Of a stretch of DNA of 5,055 bases, positions 1 through 4,758 are shown in pieces. The stretch is taken from assembly GCA_947475855.1 (NCBI GenBank), contig CANJPN010000484.1, positions 1 through 5,055 of the forward strand. Reading direction: 5' to 3'. The position numbers and the translations under genes were made by a program. Below the pieces are notes generated by a model. It did no database searches and was not told where the DNA came from. It saw only the letters and a list, made by a program, of their open reading frames with translations. Every line of letters starts with the position of its first letter. Position 1 is the first letter of the stretch. This stretch comes from Bradyrhizobiaceae bacterium (GTDB lineage: Bacteria > Pseudomonadota > Alphaproteobacteria > Rhizobiales > Hyphomicrobiaceae).

Positions 1-198
1 CCGGAGGTTTGTTCCACTCGTGTTCCGCGAACAAGGGAGAATTAATAGGTTGGGCGTGGCGGAAATGTGTCGGGGAGCCGCAAAAGAGCGAAGGTTCCGC
101 TCAATGCGCCTTGACACCGCTATTTATCGGTAGGCTTCAGGCTTCGGCCTGCGGGGTGTCTTGTGAGTTATCGTTTTGATTTCAATACATAAAAACAA
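1..198. other. Intergenic region left of dsbB
   Basis: No convincing gene is seen here. The longest tidy reading frame begins with ATG at 65 and encodes only 22 residues, with no family resemblance. The left edge holds a candidate SOS box (separate entry). At 138-151 a 5-bp stem (CAGGC/GCCTG) closes a TTCG tetraloop. It lies about 50 bases downstream of the dsbB stop codon, but no T-tract follows on either strand, so it is at best a weak terminator of the dsbB transcript. The stretch at 161-200 is AT-rich compared with the neighbouring genes. Confidence 0.5.
11..25. promoter_or_regulatory. Candidate LexA (SOS) box, GTTC-N7-GTTC
   Basis: GTTC at 11-14 and GTTC at 22-25 are separated by exactly seven bases, and the reverse strand reads GAAC-N7-GAAC followed by A. 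This direct-repeat arrangement is the established LexA operator of Alphaproteobacteria, unlike the palindromic E. coli box. A GAAC at 29-32 also makes the right half-site part of an 11-base palindrome (GTTCCGCGAAC). No SOS gene is visible in the window, so the regulated gene probably lies to the left of base 1, read on the minus strand; this is inference. Two 4-base half-sites can occur by chance. Confidence 0.55.
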
Positions 199-726
199 TC
201 AAAGGTATAGTTCGTGATCACGCGCGCTGATCGCTGCCTTGATGGCGGCTGTGGATAACATCAGGCTGGCGACGACGTTCCAGCCGGCGAGCGATAGCCC
301 GGCAAAGCGCCAGGCGGCCTCGTCGCAGCGGACGATTCTATCCGTATTTTTCAATGTTTCCAAAAAGTTGCCGCCCGCTTGGGCAACTGCCGGTGCACCC
401 GAGCAGGTATCCGGGCCTGCCCAGAATCCCCATTCGACGCCGGCGTGATAGGTGCCGAGACCCGCATTCGCCAGGAACGCGAGGCCGACGAGGCCGAACA
501 GGCCAGCGGCTGCCCGCGGATGACCAGCGGACAACAGCACCAGCGCAATAAAGGCGACGGGAATGCTTCCATAGTAGGCCCACCGCTGTTCCAGGCACAG
601 CGGGCATGGGAGAATCTTGCCGATGTGCTCGAAGCCGAGCGCGCCCAGGATCACGGCAACCGCCAGGAAGAGGCAGGCAGCTCCCCATTGGTAAGCCGGA
701 CTACTGGCAATTTTCGGACGGGCCAT
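199..726 (-). CDS. dsbB: DsbB-type disulfide bond formation protein
   Basis: This is an inner-membrane quinone reductase that reoxidises periplasmic DsbA and passes the electrons to ubiquinone. The 175-residue length fits the family. The diagnostic residues are all present: the CPLC redox pair (Cys41, Cys44), Arg48 in the following LEQRW motif (the quinone-contact arginine of E. coli DsbB), and a second periplasmic pair, Cys108 and Cys134. Four hydrophobic segments are visible at about 14-31, 46-66, 73-91 and 145-163, with the cysteine pairs in the two periplasmic loops. The ATG at 726 is preferred over an upstream one at 822 because it has GGCGGAG just before it, and because the longer form would overlap the preceding gene and add a non-membrane leader. 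It lies 31 bases behind the dedA-like gene, which suggests one transcript. No dsbA is in the window. Confidence 0.93.
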   Translation of the reverse strand: MARPKIASSPAYQWGAACLFLAVAVILGALGFEHIGKILPCPLCLEQRWAYYGSIPVAFIALVLLSAGHPRAAAGLFGLVGLAFLANAGLGTYHAGVEWGFWAGPDTCSGAPAVAQAGGNFLETLKNTDRIVRCDEAAWRFAGLSLAGWNVVASLMLSTAAIKAAISARDHELYL

Positions 727-757
727 TTCTCCGCCGGCAATCGGCCGGCCTCTATAA

Positions 758-1339
758 CTACAAAAGGTACCTGACGGCGATGAACCCGCCCACGAGCAGT
801 ACGACACCGACCGTGGTGACAAGGGTCAACCGCTTCTCGATGAAATCCTTGATCGGGGGGCCGAACCAGTAGAGCAGCGCCGCCACGAGGAAAAATCGCA
901 TGGCTCTAGCCACGACGCTGGCCAGCATGAACTGAACCAGCGGCATGTGGGTGACCCCCGCGGTGATCGTCAGCACCTTGTAGGGGATCGGCGTCATGCC
1001 CTTGATGATCAGGATCCAGACGCCCCATTCGTTGAAAAGTGTTTTGAACTCCTCGAAACCTTTGGTCTTGCCGTAGAACTCGAGGATCGAGGTTCCCACG
1101 GTGTCCATCAGGAAATATCCGATGGCATATCCGGCTACGCCACCGATCACTGAAGCGACGGTTGCGAGGGCAGCGTAGCTCCATGCCTTGGCTTTGTTGG
1201 CCAGGATCATGGGAATGAGCATCACGTCCGGCGGGATCGGGAAGAACGAGCTCTCGGCGAACGACACCCAGAACAAGGCATGGGGAGCCCGCCGGTCCCC
1301 CGCCATCCGCATCATCCAGTCGTATATGGATCTCATCAT
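758..1339 (-). CDS. DedA/YqaA-family (VTT/SNARE-associated) membrane protein
   Basis: This is a 193-residue inner-membrane protein of the DedA superfamily (VTT domain). Members act in membrane homeostasis, and several have been shown to be undecaprenyl-phosphate or phospholipid flippases. Its short length and sequence style match the YqaA subgroup. Visible family marks are Glu29 followed by FFPIPPDV (32-39), a glycine-rich membrane segment at about 60-80, the re-entrant KGMTPIPYKVLTITAG motif (113-128), and Arg145/Arg148, followed by a C-terminal helix at about 174-193. The substrate cannot be deduced. The start is the first of two consecutive ATGs (1339 and 1336). Neither has a good Shine-Dalgarno, so the start is moderately certain. 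It sits between hemW (116 bases upstream) and dsbB (31 bases downstream), all on the minus strand. Confidence 0.88.
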   Translation of the reverse strand: MMRSIYDWMMRMAGDRRAPHALFWVSFAESSFFPIPPDVMLIPMILANKAKAWSYAALATVASVIGGVAGYAIGYFLMDTVGTSILEFYGKTKGFEEFKTLFNEWGVWILIIKGMTPIPYKVLTITAGVTHMPLVQFMLASVVARAMRFFLVAALLYWFGPPIKDFIEKRLTLVTTVGVVLLVGGFIAVRYLL

Positions 1340-1410
1340 GTTCTGGATCGATTAGTTCGGGGATGAACGCGTGTAAATGACTGAAATGTCACGCTTCGGG
1401 CGAAATGGCG

Positions 1411-1437
1411 GTTAAAGCGACCTCGTCGATGAGGCGC
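1411..1437 (-). terminator. Weak hairpin downstream of hemW
   Basis: On the minus strand, GCG-CCTC (1437-1431) pairs with GAGG-CGC (1424-1417) around a six-base loop and one bulged base, followed by TTTAAC. It lies about 20 bases after the hemW stop codon. The stem is short and the T-run is only three bases, so it may be partial or meaningless. If it works, dedA-dsbB would need its own promoter in the 116-base gap, where no clear -35/-10 pair was recognised. Confidence 0.25.
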
Positions 1438-1455
1438 AGATGGGAGCTGGGCGGA

Positions 1456-2664
1456 CTAAACGGGTGTGAGATCTTCGCTCAGCTGCCGCACCAGCTCGTT
1501 CAGGACCATGCGGCCCTTGGCGCTCGCCTTGATCCGGCCAGGGCCAGCGGCATCCAGCATGCCCTGGAACGTCAGGCGGCCGAGAGCCCTGCCTCTGGGT
1601 GCGAGTCCGCCGAGCTCGACTAGTCTGTCGAGCGATAGCCCTTCGCTGAGCCTCAGTCCCATCAACAGAGCTTCGTCGACCTGCTCGGCCGGGCTCAGCG
1701 TCTCGGTCTCGAGCAGACCGTCGCCCTGGCTTTCGACGCGAGCCCGCCACGCTTCCGGGTTGCGCTCGGCTTGCGTTGCGAGACGCTTTTCCCCGATCAC
1801 GAGCCGGCCGTGTGCGCCAGCCCCGATGCCTGCATACTCGCCGTATCGCCAGTAGAGGAGGTTGTGCCGGGACTCTCCGCCTGGCCGGGCGTGATTGGAA
1901 ATCTCATAGCCATGCAGCCCAGCAGCCGCGGTCATCTGTTGTGTCGCTTCATAGAGGTCGTCGGCCGCGTGGTCATCGGGCATACGAAGCTTGCCGCTGG
2001 CGTGGAGTGCTGCGAACGGCGTGCCGTTCTCGATCGTGAGCTGATAGAGCGAGAGGTGGTCTGACGTCAGCGAGATGGCCTGCGCCAGTTCGTCCAGCCA
2101 TGCATCGACCGTCTGGCCGGGGCGGGCGTAGATCAGGTCGAAGGAATAGCGATCGAACGTCCGCTGCGCGATCTCGATCGCCGACCGCGCCTCCGCGGCC
2201 GAATGCAACCGGCCGAGTGTCCGCAGGATTTCGTCCGACAGCGACTGGACGCCCATCGACACCCGGTTCACGCCGGCAGTCCGGTAGCCTGCGAAGCGTC
2301 CGGCTTCGACGCTCGACGGATTGGCCTCGAGCGTGATCTCGGCCTGCGGTGCGATCGGCCAGTGGCGGTCGATCCGCTCGATGATCGCAGCGACGGTCGC
2401 CGGGCTCATCAGCGACGGCGTGCCGCCGCCGAAAAACACGCTCGTGGTGACGCGCCGGCCCGTTCTGGCGGCGGTGTTGTCGATCTCTCTGAGATAGCTT
2501 GCCAGAAAGCCGGCCTCGTCGACGCCACCGTGGCGGACGTGGCTGTTGAAATCGCAATACGGGCACTTCGACGCGCAAAACGGCCAGTGGACGTAGACGC
2601 CGAATCCGGCTGCATCCGGATTTATGCCGGATTTGATGGCCGTGTTCGAAGTCCCTGATGTCAT
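1456..2664 (-). CDS. hemW: HemW, radical SAM heme chaperone (formerly HemN-like oxidase)
   Basis: HemW is a cytosolic radical-SAM family protein that binds heme and delivers it to target proteins. It is often mis-annotated as oxygen-independent coproporphyrinogen III oxidase. The 402 residues match the family length. In order: the N-terminal VYVHWPFC segment with the 4Fe-4S motif CASKCPYC (Cys30, Cys34, Cys37), the SAM-binding FFGGGTPSLM (78-86), LEANPSS (112-118), GVNRVSMGVQSL (131-142), SFDLIYARPGQT (174-185), LYQLTIENGTPF (207-218), and YEISNHARPG plus AGIGAGAHG (253-286). The last 70 or so residues form the HemN_C-type domain. The short CxxxCxxC N-terminus without the extra HemN leader supports HemW over HemN. 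The frame is open far upstream, but the ATG at 2664 is chosen because homology begins about 20 residues after it. An AGGAG lies 14 bases ahead, longer than ideal. The usual alphaproteobacterial partner rdgB is not immediately upstream here. Confidence 0.93.
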   Translation of the reverse strand: MTSGTSNTAIKSGINPDAAGFGVYVHWPFCASKCPYCDFNSHVRHGGVDEAGFLASYLREIDNTAARTGRRVTTSVFFGGGTPSLMSPATVAAIIERIDRHWPIAPQAEITLEANPSSVEAGRFAGYRTAGVNRVSMGVQSLSDEILRTLGRLHSAAEARSAIEIAQRTFDRYSFDLIYARPGQTVDAWLDELAQAISLTSDHLSLYQLTIENGTPFAALHASGKLRMPDDHAADDLYEATQQMTAAAGLHGYEISNHARPGGESRHNLLYWRYGEYAGIGAGAHGRLVIGEKRLATQAERNPEAWRARVESQGDGLLETETLSPAEQVDEALLMGLRLSEGLSLDRLVELGGLAPRGRALGRLTFQGMLDAAGPGRIKASAKGRMVLNELVRQLSEDLTPV

Positions 2665-2839
2665 TCGCTTGCCGTGAGCTCCTGGCAGTGTGGTCCCGTG
2701 CGGGTGGCTTACATGGAATCTGGTCGCAATCCCGGCGTCACGGCCATATTGCTGCGCCGGTTCGCTGATTGACTGCCGACCCTGTGACGGGGGACGGCCA
2801 GTGGTGCCCGATCCCAAGCTCAAGTGCCAGGAGAATAGC
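2665..2839. other. Divergent intergenic region between hemW and an exported protein gene
   Basis: These 175 bases must carry the start signals for both hemW (minus) and the exported protein gene (plus). Reading frames from both genes run open through it, but neither extension resembles protein of the family concerned. A TTGACT at 2769-2774 looks like a -35 element for the plus-strand gene, but no acceptable -10 element follows at the right spacing, so no promoter is called. Confidence 0.5.
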
Positions 2840-3502
2840 ATGCCGTCTGTCGATATCGTGAAGACCTTAGCGCTTGGCGCATTGGTCGCGCTTACTGTCA
2901 CTGTCGAGGTCAGTCCCGCCGCTGCCCAGGTGCTGTCGGGCAAGAACGAGGTACTCACCCCGGAGGAACAGGCCGAGCGCGAGACCAGGAAAGCCTGCAA
3001 GGTGCAGATCTGTTCGGCTCTTCATAATCGCAAGTCCGGAGATGACGTCGCCTGCAACATCACGAAGAGTTGGCGCAAGGAACAGCTCGATAAGATCGTC
3101 GGTAAGGGTGGCATCTCCTGGCCGTGGGGCAAGGTCGTCTGCGTCGCGCCGATCAAGCTGAAGCGCGACATGCTGATCAAGGCGCTGGCTGGCCCGAAGG
3201 TCGAAGCCGATATCGGCCAGCAGTCCTTCGTCTGCACCGTCGACGGCAAGGAGGCGAGCGAGCCGAAATCGGAGATCAAGGCCGACTTCTCGCCCAAGGT
3301 GACGTTCGAAGGCGGCAAGGCCTCCAAGGCCGTGCTGCACTGGGGCAAGATCGACGCGCCCACGCTCGTGAAGGGCGCTATGTGGACCGCGACGGCGACC
3401 GACAACACCTTCAACGTGCTCCAGGGCATGATCGTCGAGGACATCAATCGCTTCGCCACCGAAGGCTGCGACGAAGTGAAAGAGGACTGGGCGGGGAAGT
3501 AA
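2840..3502 (+). CDS. Exported six-cysteine protein of unknown function
   Basis: I do not recognise a named family. The 220-residue product starts with a classical Sec signal peptide: short N-terminus with Lys8, hydrophobic core at about 9-23, and a likely cleavage site after the AAA at 27-29. The mature part is hydrophilic with six cysteines (53, 58, 72, 101, 132, 210), an even number that suggests up to three disulfides in the periplasm. The lysine-rich cysteine cluster at 51-72 and the SWPWGKVVC stretch (93-101) are the most distinctive parts. The second half looks beta-rich. The ATG at 2840 is chosen over an in-frame upstream start at 2690 because GGAG lies 6 bases ahead and the signal peptide begins here. 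It is transcribed away from hemW, apparently alone, and a hairpin follows its stop codon. Proteins of this style occur as conserved hypotheticals in Bradyrhizobium relatives, from memory only. Confidence 0.85.
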   Translation: MPSVDIVKTLALGALVALTVTVEVSPAAAQVLSGKNEVLTPEEQAERETRKACKVQICSALHNRKSGDDVACNITKSWRKEQLDKIVGKGGISWPWGKVVCVAPIKLKRDMLIKALAGPKVEADIGQQSFVCTVDGKEASEPKSEIKADFSPKVTFEGGKASKAVLHWGKIDAPTLVKGAMWTATATDNTFNVLQGMIVEDINRFATEGCDEVKEDWAGK

Positions 3503-3508
3503 CCTGAA

Positions 3509-3538
3509 CGGGGAAGTAGCCAGGGCGGCACTTCCCCG
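3509..3538 (+). terminator. Hairpin after the exported protein gene
   Basis: CGGGGAAGT (3509-3517) pairs perfectly with ACTTCCCCG (3530-3538). After one bulged A, a further GCC/GGC extends the stem. It begins 7 bases after the stop codon, so position and strength suit transcript end protection or termination, but no T-run follows; it could be a Rho-linked or processing hairpin. The left arm is duplicated at 3493-3500, overlapping the end of the coding sequence, so two alternative stems compete for the same right arm. Confidence 0.5.
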
Positions 3539-3801
3539 GCCAGGCCGGCTTCGGGCAATGGGGCCGCGAATCGCGCAGCAATCAGCCGTGGTTGATATTC
3601 TGTTCGCAGTACTCGTTAAGCTCGTTAAGACAGTAGCTTAACGACAAATCCATCCATTTTTCTGTGCAAATATAAAGTAAGCGGCCTTTGGCTGCAGAGC
3701 TGAAATCATACGGTTCGAATATGTGAATTGACCTTTGTATTCGTGGGCGTTGGCATGCTAATGAGGGCCGATCGTAATTGTTTTTATCGAGAGATACGAA
3801 T
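3539..3801. other. Repeat-rich intergenic region upstream of the H-NS-family gene
   Basis: No gene is supported here. The minus-strand frame that covers it is serine-rich, runs antisense to the H-NS-family gene and has no family features. The GC content falls noticeably from about 3600 onward, as is common upstream of nucleoid-protein genes. Visible structures are an 11-base palindrome CGCGAATCGCG (3565-3575), a near-palindrome ATCAGCCGTGGTTGAT (3581-3596) and the CGTTAAG repeat cluster (separate entry). A TTGACC at 3728-3733 could be a -35 element, but a matching -10 at normal spacing is poor. The H-NS-family promoter is presumably in this region. Confidence 0.45.
3612..3643. repeat. Tandem CTCGTTAAG repeat with inverted copy, possible operator
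   Basis: CTCGTTAAG occurs twice back to back (3612-3620 and 3621-3629). An inverted copy, CTTAACG, follows at 3637-3643. The outer arms CGTTAAGCT (3614-3622) and AGCTTAACG (3635-3643) form a perfect 9-bp inverted repeat around a 12-base spacer that itself contains the middle copy. Three regularly placed half-sites in an otherwise non-coding stretch about 160 bases upstream of the H-NS-family start fit a protein-binding site. A transcript hairpin is the alternative. The binding protein is unknown. Confidence 0.5.
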
Positions 3802-4125
3802 ATGGCCAAAGATGACCTCGAAGGAATGAACGTCAAAGATTTGCGGGAACTCCTGCACCGCATTGACGCCCACATCGTCAATCGCATGAAGACGGAGAAG
3901 CAGGATCTGAAGGCGAAAATGGAAGCCTTGGCTGCCGAAGTCGGACTTTCACTGGATGACGTGTTCGGCGGTAGCCGTGGAAAAGTCTCGCGCGCGCCGG
4001 TGGCGGCCAAGTACCGCAATCCGGACAATCATGCCGAGACGTGGAGTGGCCGGGGGCGCAGGCCGATTTGGATGGCCGAGAAACTCACCAAGCGCGGTGT
4101 GTCGATCGAGGATTTTGCGATCTGA
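3802..4125 (+). CDS. H-NS/HvrA-family histone-like nucleoid protein
   Basis: This is a small DNA-binding nucleoid protein that bridges or stiffens AT-rich DNA and silences genes. In Alphaproteobacteria the class includes HvrA-type regulators. The 107 residues show the usual two-part build. An N-terminal helical, coiled-coil oligomerisation region (about 9-56, rich in Leu, Lys and Glu) is followed by a flexible linker (57-69). The C-terminal H-NS DNA-binding domain starts at KYRNPDN (70-76) and contains TWSGRGRRPIW (80-90); its GRGR is the minor-groove-contacting, AT-hook-like loop. The ATG at 3802 follows GAGAGA by about six bases. A later in-frame ATG (3826) would cut into the first helix. 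The gene is monocistronic, with its own terminator 61 bases after the stop codon. A 7-bp AAATCCG/CGGATTT inverted repeat (4134-4161) lies in between. It stands about 500 bases from the tRNA-fragment junction on the chromosomal side. Confidence 0.92.
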   Translation: MAKDDLEGMNVKDLRELLHRIDAHIVNRMKTEKQDLKAKMEALAAEVGLSLDDVFGGSRGKVSRAPVAAKYRNPDNHAETWSGRGRRPIWMAEKLTKRGVSIEDFAI

Positions 4126-4186
4126 ATTGTTTCAAATCCGGAGAGATTCTGCAGCGGATTTCGGAGCAATAGTACAGCACGGACGC

Positions 4187-4226
4187 AAGCAAGAAGGCCC
4201 CCGATATCGGGAGCCTTCTTGCTTTT
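4187..4226 (+). terminator. Strong intrinsic terminator after the H-NS-family gene
   Basis: Twelve uninterrupted base pairs (4187-4198 with 4213-4224, AAGCAAGAAGGC against GCCTTCTTGCTT) are followed by one C/A mismatch. Four more G-C pairs (CCCG/CGGG in essence) close an ATAT loop at 4204-4207. The T-run TTTT at 4223-4226 follows on the plus strand. The minus strand lacks a T-run at the corresponding place, so it acts for plus-strand transcripts, that is, for the H-NS-family gene. Confidence 0.88.
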
Positions 4227-4284
4227 CTTGCCTTATGTCTGAATGGGAGTTTGATGGCGTCGCGGCCTTGGGGAGAAGCCGTCG

Positions 4285-4353
4285 CTAGGAATGGGCGAGC
4301 CTGAAGCTGTCGCCATTCGATTCGAGGATGTGGACGCGGTAGGTGAGCCGGTC
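4285..4353 (-). pseudogene. C-terminal remnant of IstB-type transposition ATPase (IS21 family)
   Basis: On the minus strand these bases read 22 codons and a TAG stop: DRLTY, then RVHILESNGDSFRL and a short AHS tail. This is the characteristic C-terminus of IS21-family IstB helper ATPases, where the sequence is normally ...LLDRLTHRVHILE.NGDSYRL. Immediately before the Asp codon the frame has a TGA (4354-4356) in place of the expected Leu codon. Further upstream, the Walker A/B ATPase domain is absent. About 85 bases beyond that (to about 4440) the same frame shows only doubtful similarity (a QWGNHFE stretch). No istA, terminal inverted repeat or target duplication was recognised. It is a decayed insertion-sequence relic on the chromosomal side of the tRNA fragment. 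Confidence 0.72.
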
Positions 4354-4356
4354 TCA

Positions 4357-4618
4357 CAAATGGGCTTGGCTGCAAAAGCGGTATCGGGACACCGAGGACT
4401 GCTCGAAATGATTGCCCCACTGCTGGGTCTGACGGGTAGCTGATGTCATTGCTCTCGACGCTTGGGCCGCAATGCGGCAAGCGCGCCTTTAACCGAGCTA
4501 AGCAACGCCGCGCGCGAGAGGTCCAGCCGAAGCTCCGCCAAATTTCTGGCAAAGGAGCTACGCATAAACCCGAGGGAAATCGCGGAAGATATGTGTCCGG
4601 GTTGGACAGATGCTGTCG
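4357..4618. other. Gene-poor stretch between istB relic and tRNA fragment
   Basis: No gene is supported. Several short open frames cross it on both strands (up to about 80 residues), but they run through the tRNA fragment and give the arginine- and serine-rich strings typical of translated tRNA and GC-rich non-coding DNA. A 39-codon minus-strand frame (4446-4565) has no Shine-Dalgarno. A small hairpin, GACAG-ATG-... CTGTC (4605-4617), sits directly beyond the CCA end of the tRNA fragment. It is probably part of the original 3' flank of the tRNA gene. Confidence 0.5.
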
Positions 4619-4663
4619 TGGTGCCGCGGAGAGGACTCGAACCTCCGACCCACGCATTACGAA
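4619..4663 (-). tRNA. tRNA-Thr(CGU) 3' fragment, likely att site
   Basis: Read on the minus strand, this is a clean 3' part of a tRNA: the 7-base anticodon loop TTCGTAA (anticodon CGT, 4659-4661) and the 3' anticodon stem TGCGT. The variable loop GGGTC and a T-arm GGAGG-TTCGAGT-CCTCT follow. The 3' acceptor strand CCGCGGC, discriminator A and encoded CCA complete it. Anticodon and loop match the threonine CGU isoacceptor. The 5' side is missing: beyond 4663 the sequence does not give the expected ACGCA stem, D-arm or the GCCGCGG acceptor strand, so it cannot fold into a tRNA. Such 3' halves are left when an element integrates into a tRNA gene and supplies a replacement 3' end. The polarity puts the element to the right, with the intact gene at its other end. 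Confidence 0.85.
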
Positions 4664-4703
4664 GAAAGCGACCCACTGAAAAACCATTGAAAACAGCATA
4701 TTA

Positions 4704-4731
4704 TTGACTACATCCGACGCTGTACTATGAT
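4704..4731 (+). promoter_or_regulatory. Sigma70-type promoter of the serine recombinase gene
   Basis: TTGACT (4704-4709) and TATGAT (4726-4731) are separated by 16 bases, each one base from consensus. The predicted transcript starts near 4738, and the GGAGG Shine-Dalgarno (4746-4750) and ATG (4759) follow. Arms GCTGT (4719-4723) and ACAGC (4738-4742), with GTAC repeated at 4722-4725 and 4733-4736, form an imperfect inverted repeat centred on the -10. It is well placed for a repressor or for the recombinase itself. Confidence 0.65.
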
Positions 4732-4758
4732 TGTACGACAGCTTTGGAGGTCGCTTCG

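Noticed and set aside
111..127. TTGACA at 111-116 and TATTTAT at 121-127 as a promoter
   Set aside because: The spacing between the two hexamers is only about 4 bases, and no gene follows on the plus strand.
1973..2658. Long open frames overlapping hemW on both strands (about 150-200 codons)
   Set aside because: Arginine- and proline-rich shadow frames typical of high-GC coding DNA. HemW motifs run through the same region in the correct frame.
3582..4028. 148-codon open frame on the minus strand antisense to the H-NS-family gene
   Set aside because: Serine-rich composition, no family features, no good start signal, and it is fully explained as a shadow of the plus-strand gene plus non-coding DNA.
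4291..4443. 50-codon plus-strand frame starting MGEPEAV
   Set aside because: It lies exactly antisense to the istB remnant and lacks a ribosome-binding site.
4462..4707. 81-codon plus-strand frame across the tRNA fragment
   Set aside because: The VPRRGLEPPT-like string is the well-known artefact of translating a tRNA gene antisense, and there is no Shine-Dalgarno or recognisable domain.
4619..4758. tRNA-Thr interrupted by a group I intron rather than an att fragment
   Set aside because: The break is at the edge of the anticodon loop, where introns can sit, but no 5' exon (GCCGCGG acceptor or D-arm) follows within the window and no intron core was recognised. The neighbouring recombinase fits an island better. 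A 5' exon just beyond the window cannot be fully excluded.
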